A stretch of DNA of 64,000 bases from Sulfitobacter sediminilitoris (GTDB lineage: Bacteria; Pseudomonadota; Alphaproteobacteria; Rhodobacterales; Rhodobacteraceae): the NCBI RefSeq assembly GCF_010667575.1, contig NZ_JAABNT010000010.1:113681-177680 (forward strand). The letters are read 5' to 3'. Every line of letters starts with the position of its first letter. Position 1 is the stretch's first letter. The notes below the pieces were generated by a model. The model saw only the letters and a list, made by a program, of their open reading frames with translations, was not told where the DNA came from and did no database searches. This document shows positions 43,247-51,029 of this stretch, in pieces. A program made the translations under genes and the position numbers.

Positions 43247-43385
43247 GGGTGCGGAGGTCCGCCGGAATGACCTAAAGGTCACCGTGTAGCCCGCAAAGGC
43301 TGGCGTGTCGGCCAGCATTCTGACCGACAGGGACGTTGAGGCGGCATGGGTGGCCGAGAAGACCGCACACCTTCTCGCTAAGTAG
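43247..43385 (+). pseudogene. 3' remnant of a parB gene
   Basis: This 139-bp segment aligns without gaps to the last 139 bp of parB (21665-21803) with about 34 differences and carries an internal TAG in frame. It lies directly before the wzc stop, just as intact parB does at 21.8 kb. It is the clearest sign that a parB-wzc junction existed here before or after a duplication. Confidence 0.8.
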
Positions 43386-44189
43386 TCTCCAACCTGGCCT
43401 AATTGTCGTAGTAGGCGTTATAGGCGCCATAACTGTCACCGTAGCCATATCGCTTCATTCCGCGCGCGTTGATCTGGCCAAGCACGAGGCCGGAGACGCG
43501 CAGATTGACATCTTCGAAAGCCTTGAGGCCCTCACGCACCTGCCGGTGCGAGGTGCTGTCCCATTTGACTGTGTAGACGATCGCATCGACATGTCTGCCG
43601 ATGATCCGTGCATCCGGCACGGCCAGAACCGGGGGCGTGTCGATGATGATGTAGTCGTATTGCTCGCGGGCGGTTTCAAGAAGCATCGCGAAGCGTTCAG
43701 ACGAGAAAATGTCGGCGGCGTTGGTCTTGGCTTTCTCACCAATCAGCACGTCGGCACCAAGAGCGTCGATGCGGATGACCGCATCTTGCAGGCTGAGGTT
43801 ACCAGCTAATACAGACAGTAGTCCGTTTGTGTTCGGAAGCTCGAAATATTGGCTAAAGATCCGGCGGCGAATGTCCCCTTCGATCAAAAGCACACGCTTT
43901 CCAAGTCCGGTCAGGTTCAGCGCAAGCGCCATCGATTGGGTCGTCTTACCCTCCTGCGGGATTGAGGAGGTGGACATGATCACCTTCGGCGGGTTGTCGA
44001 TATTCGACAGCAGGACAGAGGTCCGCAGATTGCGGATCGCTTCGGCGGCGGCCGAAGTGGGTTTGTCGACGAAGTATTTCAGGACGTTCTTGCGTCGACG
44101 GGCTGGGATCGCTGGCACCTGACCGATAACGGTATAGCCGGTCCGGGATTCAAGTTCGGAAGGCTCGCGGAAAGTGTTCTGGGCAAATT
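43247..44189. repeat. Long direct repeat, right copy (3' parB remnant plus 3' wzc)
   Basis: Partner of 21665-22607, same orientation, offset exactly 21,582 bp throughout. Here the parB part is the degraded copy and wzc is full length. The two copies bracket about 20.6 kb of accessory genes. Confidence 0.85.
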
Positions 44190-45552
44190 CGCGGAGCAGT
44201 ACGATGCCAGAGCCAAACATAAGACCCAGCATCATCGACAACGCAAGGATCAGAGACTTGCGGGGTGCAGAAGGCCGATTGGGGACAACCGCTTGCGAGA
44301 GGATACGGCTGTCAGACTGGTGTATACCCTCCTGAACACTGGTTTCCTTCAGCCGGTTCAGAAAAAATTCGTAGATCAGACGGCTTGCTTCGGCCTCGCG
44401 TTGAAGCTGCTGAAGACGGACCAGATCGGCCGATTGATTCACAATCTGTTGTTCTTGCTGTTGGATTGTCTCTTGCAGGGCGCCGATCTGGTTTTCAGCG
44501 CGCGACACTTCGAGTTGGGCGCGTGTGACGATCTGCTCAAAGCGCGCGTCGAACGCGGAACGGTCCGGGCTTTCCTGACCGCTGTTCGCCATAAGCTGAC
44601 GCACCCGGTTCAGTGTCTGGTCGTTTGCTGTCTGCGCCATGACGTCAATATCGTTGCTCGCAGCGGCAACACGCAGGGCATCCAACCGTGCCGCTGTCGC
44701 GTCACGCTCAATCTGTGTATCGCCCAGCCGATCTCTCAGTTCTTTGATCTGGACATTCAGCCCGGTCAGCGCGTCGGCGCTAACGAGTTCAGCGCCAGCA
44801 TTGAAGTCCTTTACAGCGGCCTCAGCGGCTTCAAGCTGTACCTGCAACTCTGCAACCCTGTCGGTCAGCCAAGTTGTCGCCTGCTCGGTCGCTTCAAATT
44901 TCGTTTCCAACTGTTCAAGAATATAAAGCTCTGCGAGCGTGTTCGCGAATGCTGCTGATTTCTGCGGATTCTCTGTCGTCGCCGTGATGCGGAAAACATA
45001 GCTTTGCCGGATGTTGCTGACTGAGATGTCTTCCAAAACCGCATCAATGACTGCATCCAGCTCGCTCCGCTCAGATGGAACAGCCAAATCTTCCGTCTCT
45101 GTGGAGATAAGTGACCGGATCAATCCCACCAAAGCCCCGATTGAAAAGCGAGGTTCAGGCCGCAAATTCGCATTGAATTCAGGGTCTTGCACAAGATCCA
45201 GCCGGTTCACCAACTTTTCGAGAAGGCCTCGGGATCGGATCACTTCTACTTCGGTATTGATCGTCGCCTGATCGCCCGAAAGGCCCGTGACGACGCTTTC
45301 GATGTCGACGACCTGTTCCTGCCGGCTTTCCAAGGCAACTGTCGCACTTGAGGTGTAGACGGGCGTTGCCTGAAAATACGCATACCAGCCGCCCATGAGC
45401 ACGGCAGCAATGGCGCAAAACAAGATGAGGAACTTGCCACGCCAAAGGGTCCCCACCAGGGCGGCGAGGTCGATCTCGTCGTCTTCGACTTGCATCGTCT
45501 GCCTGAAGCGCGCGCGTTCGGAGGGGTGGGCGTTATTCAACGGAGAACTCAT
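43399..45552 (-). CDS. wzc: Wzc-type polysaccharide copolymerase / tyrosine autokinase
   Basis: The 717-residue protein has a Wzz domain: first transmembrane helix (about 38-58), a long periplasmic coiled-coil region (about 190-420) and a second helix (about 435-455). A cytoplasmic BY-kinase follows, with Walker A SSIPQEGKTTQSMAL, A' VLLIEGDIRR and B IIIDTPPVL, and the tyrosine tail YGYGDSYGAYNAYYDN. Wzc controls polysaccharide chain length and export through cycles of tyrosine phosphorylation. It works with the Wza-like protein at 46802; its 3' third is duplicated at 21817-22638. Confidence 0.95.
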   Translation of the reverse strand: MSSPLNNAHPSERARFRQTMQVEDDEIDLAALVGTLWRGKFLILFCAIAAVLMGGWYAYFQATPVYTSSATVALESRQEQVVDIESVVTGLSGDQATINTEVEVIRSRGLLEKLVNRLDLVQDPEFNANLRPEPRFSIGALVGLIRSLISTETEDLAVPSERSELDAVIDAVLEDISVSNIRQSYVFRITATTENPQKSAAFANTLAELYILEQLETKFEATEQATTWLTDRVAELQVQLEAAEAAVKDFNAGAELVSADALTGLNVQIKELRDRLGDTQIERDATAARLDALRVAAASNDIDVMAQTANDQTLNRVRQLMANSGQESPDRSAFDARFEQIVTRAQLEVSRAENQIGALQETIQQQEQQIVNQSADLVRLQQLQREAEASRLIYEFFLNRLKETSVQEGIHQSDSRILSQAVVPNRPSAPRKSLILALSMMLGLMFGSGIVLLREFAQNTFREPSELESRTGYTVIGQVPAIPARRRKNVLKYFVDKPTSAAAEAIRNLRTSVLLSNIDNPPKVIMSTSSIPQEGKTTQSMALALNLTGLGKRVLLIEGDIRRRIFSQYFELPNTNGLLSVLAGNLSLQDAVIRIDALGADVLIGEKAKTNAADIFSSERFAMLLETAREQYDYIIIDTPPVLAVPDARIIGRHVDAIVYTVKWDSTSHRQVREGLKAFEDVNLRVSGLVLGQINARGMKRYGYGDSYGAYNAYYDN

Positions 45553-45867
45553 TCATTAAGCCATGATTGCTTGCTTCTCATATGAGCGGCCTAATGGCAA
45601 CGCTGCAGTGACGAATAACGTGTATTTTGGAGGGCTGATACAAGCTAAGCATGAGTTTGGATCTGATCGTTCACTCACCTGCATCTCGGCGCCATGGGTG
45701 CCTGAGAATACCTTGGCAAAAGAAAGGACATCTTTTCTTGAGCTCCGAACGTATTATGTCTGAACATGATCGGTGTGTCATATCATCTTGCTGATGAGGC
45801 AGGGGGTACGGCCGATTGCTGCAACGTAACGAGTTGGGCATGCCTGCCCGAAGTAAGGCCACGAAGA

Positions 45868-46659
45868 GTGCTTGACCGTATAAGAACCATATTAGTCCCT
45901 TCCAAGACGAAGAAGACCAACCCGCCCGCCGATGTCAGCGGCATGGCGCCCGAACAGCCTTTGCTGGTGGTCGGGGACCTGCACGGCAGCTATGATCTGC
46001 TGGGCAAGTGCCTGAAAGACGTCGATGTTTTTGTCGAGGCCAGAGATGTGGATCTTCATGGCATTCCTCGTCTGGTGTTCGTCGGTGATTATATCGACCG
46101 GGGTGAACACTCCGCGCGGGTGTTGGAGTGGCTTCATAATCTGCAAAAGGATCTGCCGGATAACGTCACCTGCCTGATGGGCAACCATGAACGCATGATG
46201 CTGGAATTCCTTGACGATCCGGCAGGCCGGGGGCAGCGGTGGCTGCGGAATGGGGGGCTTCAGACTCTGGCGAGTTACAGAATTGGTGGCGTGCGCGAGA
46301 ATTCGGATGTTGAGGAGCTAACGGAGGCCAGCCATGCGCTTGAAGCGGCGCTGCCAGACGGCGTGCTGGAATGGCTACGCAACCTGCCATTGATGCATCA
46401 AAGTGGGAATATTTGCGTGGTGCATGCCGGAATGGACCCGCATCTGGAGCCTGAAGATCAGTCGAGCCAGGTTCTGCTGTGGGGGCACAAAGAGTTTATG
46501 ACCACGCCGCGAAACGATGACCTTTGGGTCGTGCACGGGCACACCATCGTGCGCGAACCTCAGATCGCGCCATCGCGAATCTCTATCGACACGGGCGCGT
46601 ATCACAGCGGTCGTTTGACGGTTGCGGCGATTGGCCTGGGGACATGCGAGTTCATCTGA
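45868..46659 (+). CDS. PPP-family metallophosphatase
   Basis: The protein carries the metallophosphatase motifs in order: GDLHGSYD, GDYIDRGEHS, GNHERMM, VVHAGMDP and VVHGHTIV. The start is uncertain: GTG 45868 gives 263 residues and a typical short N-terminus; the same frame opens at 45766. Such phosphatases occur in roseobacter polysaccharide clusters, where they may act on phosphoproteins or nucleotides. It is divergent from wzc and precedes the wza-like gene, so a role in polysaccharide control, perhaps opposing Wzc, is plausible. Confidence 0.85.
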   Translation: MLDRIRTILVPSKTKKTNPPADVSGMAPEQPLLVVGDLHGSYDLLGKCLKDVDVFVEARDVDLHGIPRLVFVGDYIDRGEHSARVLEWLHNLQKDLPDNVTCLMGNHERMMLEFLDDPAGRGQRWLRNGGLQTLASYRIGGVRENSDVEELTEASHALEAALPDGVLEWLRNLPLMHQSGNICVVHAGMDPHLEPEDQSSQVLLWGHKEFMTTPRNDDLWVVHGHTIVREPQIAPSRISIDTGAYHSGRLTVAAIGLGTCEFI

Positions 46660-46801
46660 GCCCGTTCTGATTGGGTAGCCTGTGGATAATGCGGCAATCT
46701 GGCGACAATCTCGCTCAAAATTTTGAATTGGCCATGGACAGCTTGAAACGACAGGTCAATTCCTGAACAAACAGTGGGTACGCGTAATAAGGGTATTCCT
46801 G

Positions 46802-48154
46802 ATGCTGAGATTGACGTTCATCGCCTCGATTGTGTTCTTTATGGCCAGTTGCGGGTCTGTTTATGTCTCGCCCAAAGTCGATGCGCGTGATGGCAAGGTG
46901 CGGGTTCTGCCGGTGAATGCGGAAACCGTCCTGGTGGCGAACAGGGCGCAGTATAACCCCAAGCAGCTTCCAGCCGTGTTCTTTCAGAACGCGGGCGGGG
47001 CAGGGGCCGCGCGTGGGGCAGGGGCTGTGCCGCCTGCGTCGCTGGACGTGCAGCAGCGTCCGTCTGCAATGACCCTGCGCATCCCGCCGGCCGTGACCCC
47101 CGGACCCTACCAGATTGGCGTCGGTGATGTTTTGTTGCTGGCAACCAAGAGATCGGGAAACACTGTTGAGGAACTGAGCGGCTTGTTGGCCGCACAGAAT
47201 GCGCGTCAGGGCTATACCGTCCAGGATGATGGCGCGATTGCGATCCCCGATGTGGGCCGCGTGGTGCTGGAAGGGCTGACACTGGAAGAGGCTGAGGCCC
47301 AGCTGTTCCAAAGCCTTGTGCAAAGCCAGATTGACCCGACTTTCAGCCTTGAAATTGCCGAGTTTAATTCAAAGCGCGTGTCGCTGGGTGGTGCGGTATC
47401 CAACCCCACCGTTGCGCCCATTCGCCTGACGCCGCTTTACCTGGATGAGGCGCTTGCCGTTGCAGGGGGCATCTCGACCGAAGACCTCGATTTCGCGTCG
47501 ATCCGCATTTACCGCGACGGGACGCTCTACCAGATCCCGCTGGAGGAATACCTGCGGCGCGGCGATTTGCAAAAGGTGCGTCTGGTCGATGGTGACAGCG
47601 TCTTCGTCGATACAGAGTTTGAGCTGGATAAGGCGCAGGCCTATTTCGAAGAACAGATCACGCTTGCGCAGTTCCGGCAGCAAGCGCGGGTGCAGGCGCT
47701 GGCAGAGTTGAATGCGGAAGTGAACCTGCGCCGGGCATCGCTGACAGAGGCGCGGTCAAACTTTAAAGACCGGGTTGATTTCGATGCCGTGGACCGTGAT
47801 TTCGTTTACCTGACCGGTGAGGTCAGCAAGCCGGGTCGCTTTACCATGCCCTTTGGCCGTCAGGCGTCGCTTGCGGATGCGATCTATTCCGATAGCGGGT
47901 TCACAGCAGAAACTGCGAACCCATCGCAGATCTACGTCCTGCGCGGGTCGTCCAATCCGGCTGACTTCGGGGCGGTGACGGCGTGGCATCTGGACGCCCG
48001 CAACGCGGCCAACATGACGCTGGCGACACGGTTCGAAATGCAACCCAACGATATCGTGTTCATCGCCGAACAGCCGATCACCCGTTGGAACCGCGCCTTC
48101 CGCCAGATCTTCCCGCTGCTGATCAACTCGGCCAACGTCGCGACGAACGGATAG
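46802..48154 (+). CDS. wza: Wza-like outer-membrane polysaccharide export lipoprotein
   Basis: The 450-residue product has a lipoprotein signal (IASIVFFMASCGSV; Cys at about 17), a poly_export domain (about 105-200, PYQIGVGDVLLLATK, DDGAIAIPDVGRVVLEG) and two SLBB-type domains (KRVSLGGAVSNPTVAPIRLTP; FVYLTGEVSKPGRFTMP). An inserted coiled-coil segment (about 275-325, EEQITLAQFRQQARVQALAE) separates the SLBB domains. It should form the outer-membrane exit channel paired with Wzc. Confidence 0.92.
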   Translation: MLRLTFIASIVFFMASCGSVYVSPKVDARDGKVRVLPVNAETVLVANRAQYNPKQLPAVFFQNAGGAGAARGAGAVPPASLDVQQRPSAMTLRIPPAVTPGPYQIGVGDVLLLATKRSGNTVEELSGLLAAQNARQGYTVQDDGAIAIPDVGRVVLEGLTLEEAEAQLFQSLVQSQIDPTFSLEIAEFNSKRVSLGGAVSNPTVAPIRLTPLYLDEALAVAGGISTEDLDFASIRIYRDGTLYQIPLEEYLRRGDLQKVRLVDGDSVFVDTEFELDKAQAYFEEQITLAQFRQQARVQALAELNAEVNLRRASLTEARSNFKDRVDFDAVDRDFVYLTGEVSKPGRFTMPFGRQASLADAIYSDSGFTAETANPSQIYVLRGSSNPADFGAVTAWHLDARNAANMTLATRFEMQPNDIVFIAEQPITRWNRAFRQIFPLLINSANVATNG

Positions 48155-48223
48155 CGGGCTGGTCTTTGCCGGCATCTTGCCTGTATCAGAAGGTTTGACG
48201 GGCAGGGCAGCAAGGCGCAGCGC

Positions 48224-49537
48224 ATGGCACTTTTGGACAGGCTTCGGACACGCGAAGCAACCGTTGGCATCATTGGGCTGGGGTACGTGGGTCTGCCGCT
48301 TGCGGTGGCAGCGGCGAAGGCCGGGTATTCCGTCATTGGTTTTGACGTAGACGCGTCCAAGGTCGAACGGCTTTATGCCCGTGAAAGCTATATTGAGGCG
48401 GTGTCGCCAGATGATCTGGCTCAGACGGACCATCTATGCGCATGGACCGTGGATTTTGAGCAGATCGCAACCTGCGATGTGGTTGTGATTTGCGTGCCGA
48501 CCCCACTGAACCAACACCGCGAACCGGACCTGTCCTTCGTCGAGGATACCGCGCGCCAGATTGCGGCGCATGTCACGCCCGAGACGCTGGTGGTTCTTGA
48601 ATCCACCACGTGGCCCGGAACGACCGAAGAAGTGCTGAAGCCGATCCTTGCGCAAAGTGGGCATGCCTTGGGGCGTGATATTTTTGTTGGGTTCTCACCC
48701 GAGCGGGAAGACCCCGGCAATGCAACCTATCGCACCCAGACCATTCCCAAGATCATCGCGGGCGATGGCGAAGCCGCGCAGGCGCTGATGGAGGCTTTCT
48801 ACGGTGCCGTTGTTGAGACGGTCGTGACAGTCCCCACACCCACCGTGGCCGAGGCGGTCAAGATCACCGAGAACATCTTTCGCTCGGTCAACATCGCCTT
48901 GGTCAATGAGTTGAAGCTGATCTACGACGAGATGGGGATCGACGTCTGGGAGGTGATCGACGGGGCGGCAACAAAGCCTTTTGGTTACATGCCGTTCTAT
49001 CCCGGTCCCGGTCTGGGCGGTCACTGCATCCCGATTGATCCGTTTTACCTGACCTGGCGGGCGCGCAAGTTCGACGTGCCGACGCGGTTCATTGAACTGG
49101 CAGGAGAGATCAACACCAATATGCCCGCGCATATCGTTCACCGGACGCGCGAGGTGCTGGACCGGGCCCAGGGCAGGGGGCTGAATGGGGCCAAGCTGTT
49201 GCTGGTGGGGGTGGCGTACAAAAAGAACGTGTCAGACATGCGCGAGAGCCCTGCGATGCGGCTGATGCAATTGTTTGAGGAAGCCGGGGCAGAGGTTTCC
49301 TTTATCGACCCGCATGTGCCGCAGATCCCGCAGATGCGGGAGTATGGGATTTTTGAGGGGCGCGCCGCGCTTGATCCCGGCAGGATTTCTGATGCTGGGT
49401 TCGACGCTGTGGTCATTGCGACGGATCATGATGCGGTGGATTACGCGGCTCTGTTGGAACTGGGCTGCCCGATCATCGACACGCGCAACGCGATGGCCAA
49501 GCGCGGCTTGCCGATGGATTTGGTGACCAAGGCCTGA
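48224..49537 (+). CDS. Nucleotide-sugar dehydrogenase (UDP-GlcNAc / UDP-glucose 6-dehydrogenase type)
   Basis: This 437-residue enzyme has the NAD-binding GIIGLGYVGLPLAVAAAKAG, the central KITENIFRSVNIALVNEL helix and the catalytic cysteine in GPGLGGHCIPIDPFYL. The C-terminal domain ends with IDTRNAM. It oxidises the C6 hydroxyl of a UDP-sugar to a uronic acid with 2 NAD+; the sequence is closer to WbpA/UDP-GlcNAc dehydrogenases than to Ugd, judged by eye. It follows the wza-like gene by 69 bp and supplies an acidic sugar for the exported polymer. Confidence 0.9.
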   Translation: MALLDRLRTREATVGIIGLGYVGLPLAVAAAKAGYSVIGFDVDASKVERLYARESYIEAVSPDDLAQTDHLCAWTVDFEQIATCDVVVICVPTPLNQHREPDLSFVEDTARQIAAHVTPETLVVLESTTWPGTTEEVLKPILAQSGHALGRDIFVGFSPEREDPGNATYRTQTIPKIIAGDGEAAQALMEAFYGAVVETVVTVPTPTVAEAVKITENIFRSVNIALVNELKLIYDEMGIDVWEVIDGAATKPFGYMPFYPGPGLGGHCIPIDPFYLTWRARKFDVPTRFIELAGEINTNMPAHIVHRTREVLDRAQGRGLNGAKLLLVGVAYKKNVSDMRESPAMRLMQLFEEAGAEVSFIDPHVPQIPQMREYGIFEGRAALDPGRISDAGFDAVVIATDHDAVDYAALLELGCPIIDTRNAMAKRGLPMDLVTKA

Positions 49538-49611
49538 GCTTAGACCACGTCAGAACAGCATCGCCATCGCGGCTGATATAGTCCAAGCTGGGTAGGCTGA
49601 GGAAACTCTTG

Positions 49612-49647
49612 AGACCCGCAAGAAGACCGCGCTTACGCGGGTTTTTC
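49612..49647 (+). terminator. Rho-independent terminator after the dehydrogenase gene
   Basis: CCGCG and CGCGG pair around a CTTA loop, followed by GTTTTTC; an outer ACCCGC/GCGGGT pairing is an alternative. It closes the wza-dehydrogenase transcription unit. Confidence 0.6.
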
Positions 49648-49707
49648 GTGATTGATTTACAGAGCCTACCGCAACTTGAGTAGGGCAAGTTGCAGATGAT
49701 TGAAGTC

Positions 49708-49725
49708 GTATCTCAAATGAGATAC
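49708..49725. promoter_or_regulatory. Operator of the RelB antitoxin gene
   Basis: GTATCTCA and TGAGATAC form perfect 8-bp arms around AA, 24 bp upstream of the relB start. Such palindromes are typical sites for antitoxin autoregulation. Confidence 0.6.
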
Positions 49726-49748
49726 ATTCCTGCTCAGGAGGACTTCCC

Positions 49749-50048
49749 ATGCCCGCACGCACTTCAATGCTTCATGTCCGCGTGGACGACCAGCTTAAAG
49801 CTCAGGCCGCTGACGCCCTCGCGGGTGTGGGCCTCACCCTCTCAGATGCAGTACGCATCCTGCTCACGCGCGTTGCGACGGAAGGTGGATTGCCCGCTGG
49901 TCTGACAGCCGATCCTGATGCCTACGACGCTTGGTTCCGTGCCAAGGTGAAAGAAGCTTTGGATGATCCGCGCCCCGCGACTCCGCATACCCAAGTGATG
50001 CAGGAAGCGCAGGCACTGATTGACGAAAAGCGCCGTGCCCGATCTTGA
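49749..50048 (+). CDS. RelB/DinJ-family antitoxin
   Basis: The 99-residue product starts with the ribbon-helix-helix pattern TSMLHVRVDDQLKAQAADALAGVGLTLSDAVRILLTRVA of RelB/DinJ antitoxins. The C-terminal half (YDAWFRAKVKEALDDP) is the toxin-binding part. The ATG has an AGGAGG ribosome site. The adjacent toxin is internally deleted, so the antitoxin is now an orphan that could still neutralise related toxins in trans. Confidence 0.9.
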   Translation: MPARTSMLHVRVDDQLKAQAADALAGVGLTLSDAVRILLTRVATEGGLPAGLTADPDAYDAWFRAKVKEALDDPRPATPHTQVMQEAQALIDEKRRARS

Positions 50049-50226
50049 AATGAAGGCCGCGGCCATCGCCGACCTGCTGGCGATTGTCGATTTCATTTCC
50101 GACGACAATCCAGACGCAGCCCAAGCTGTCAAAGATGAGATCGAAGCGAAAACCTCACGTATCCCAGATAACCCAGAAGTCGTGACTATTTTGCGTGTCC
50201 TGCACGCAGCACAGCAGTGGCCCTGA
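50035..50226 (+). pseudogene. ParE/RelE-type toxin with internal deletion
   Basis: The GTG start overlaps the relB stop. The product begins MPDLEMKAAAIADLLAIVDFISDDNPDAAQ and ends VVTILRVLHAAQQWP, which are the two ends of ParE toxins. The central 25-30 residues, including the arginine/valine strands before the usual YVVVY segment, are missing, with the frame kept. Loss of this core should abolish toxicity. Confidence 0.75.
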
Positions 50227-50378
50227 GTGGCTAGCGAGAGAATGCCCCTTACTGCGGGGAGGGTGCGCCATTTGCTCGACGCTCAGCGAGAAAGATGGCG
50301 CATCAGATCACCCTTAGAGGCCGGGAGCCTCACTCACGCGGCCAGCTGCAGCACAAAGTCAATGAATGGGTCCAAAGC

Positions 50379-51029
50379 TTAGAAATTATAGACCGTAGTG
50401 ATCACCAGTTCACCGGCATATTCACCCGACCACTGGCGTGAGCGCACGATGCGGCCTCGGCGGGTATCGACCCAGTAGGTATTGGTGAATTGCTGATTGA
50501 TGCTGCGGCAGATTTCCTTCATCCGGCGCGTGGGCGTGGCCCCGTTATCAAGCTGGATGGTCTCCTGCCCCTCGTTCGTAATGGTGCAGGCGTAGGCGCG
50601 GGTTTCCGCTTCATCATTGCCGTTAAGGTACGTGTGAACACGCTCCACGTTGCCGGAACGCCCCGCCAGCACCGCACTGGCTGTTGGGGCCACGTCAGAA
50701 GCCAGAAGGCCTGCGCCGATGCCGCGCGTGCCGTGCAGCACACCGCGATCAAAGATCAACGACACGCCGTCGTTGCCAAGCCAGCTTTCTATGTTGCCCC
50801 GGCGCGATTCCAGCAAGAAACCGCCACGCGCACCCGCCGAAGCGATGCGCACATCAAGCGCAGGGCCTTGACCAGCCTGCAAAATTGGCCGGAAACGGGG
50901 AAATTGCCCGGATGCATCAGCAGGGGCGGGTTCATCCAGAAATACCTGAATGGCGCGCTGTTGAAGGTTGGAATTGCCGCACGCCGAAAGTGCCAGTGCA
51001 GCTGCCAAGATGCCAAAACACCATTTCAT
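50379..51029 (-). CDS. YjbF/GfcB-like lipoprotein
   Basis: The 216-residue lipoprotein has signal peptide and lipobox LAAALALSACGNS. The body matches YjbF-family proteins (SAGARGGFLLESRRGNIESW, RQWSGEYAGELVITTVYNF). YjbEFGH/Gfc proteins take part in polysaccharide secretion in enterobacteria. Its ATG overlaps the stop of the YjbH gene (51026) by 4 bp, so the two genes form an operon, and they sit beside Wza/Wzc as part of one export system. Confidence 0.88.
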   Translation of the reverse strand: MKWCFGILAAALALSACGNSNLQQRAIQVFLDEPAPADASGQFPRFRPILQAGQGPALDVRIASAGARGGFLLESRRGNIESWLGNDGVSLIFDRGVLHGTRGIGAGLLASDVAPTASAVLAGRSGNVERVHTYLNGNDEAETRAYACTITNEGQETIQLDNGATPTRRMKEICRSINQQFTNTYWVDTRRGRIVRSRQWSGEYAGELVITTVYNF

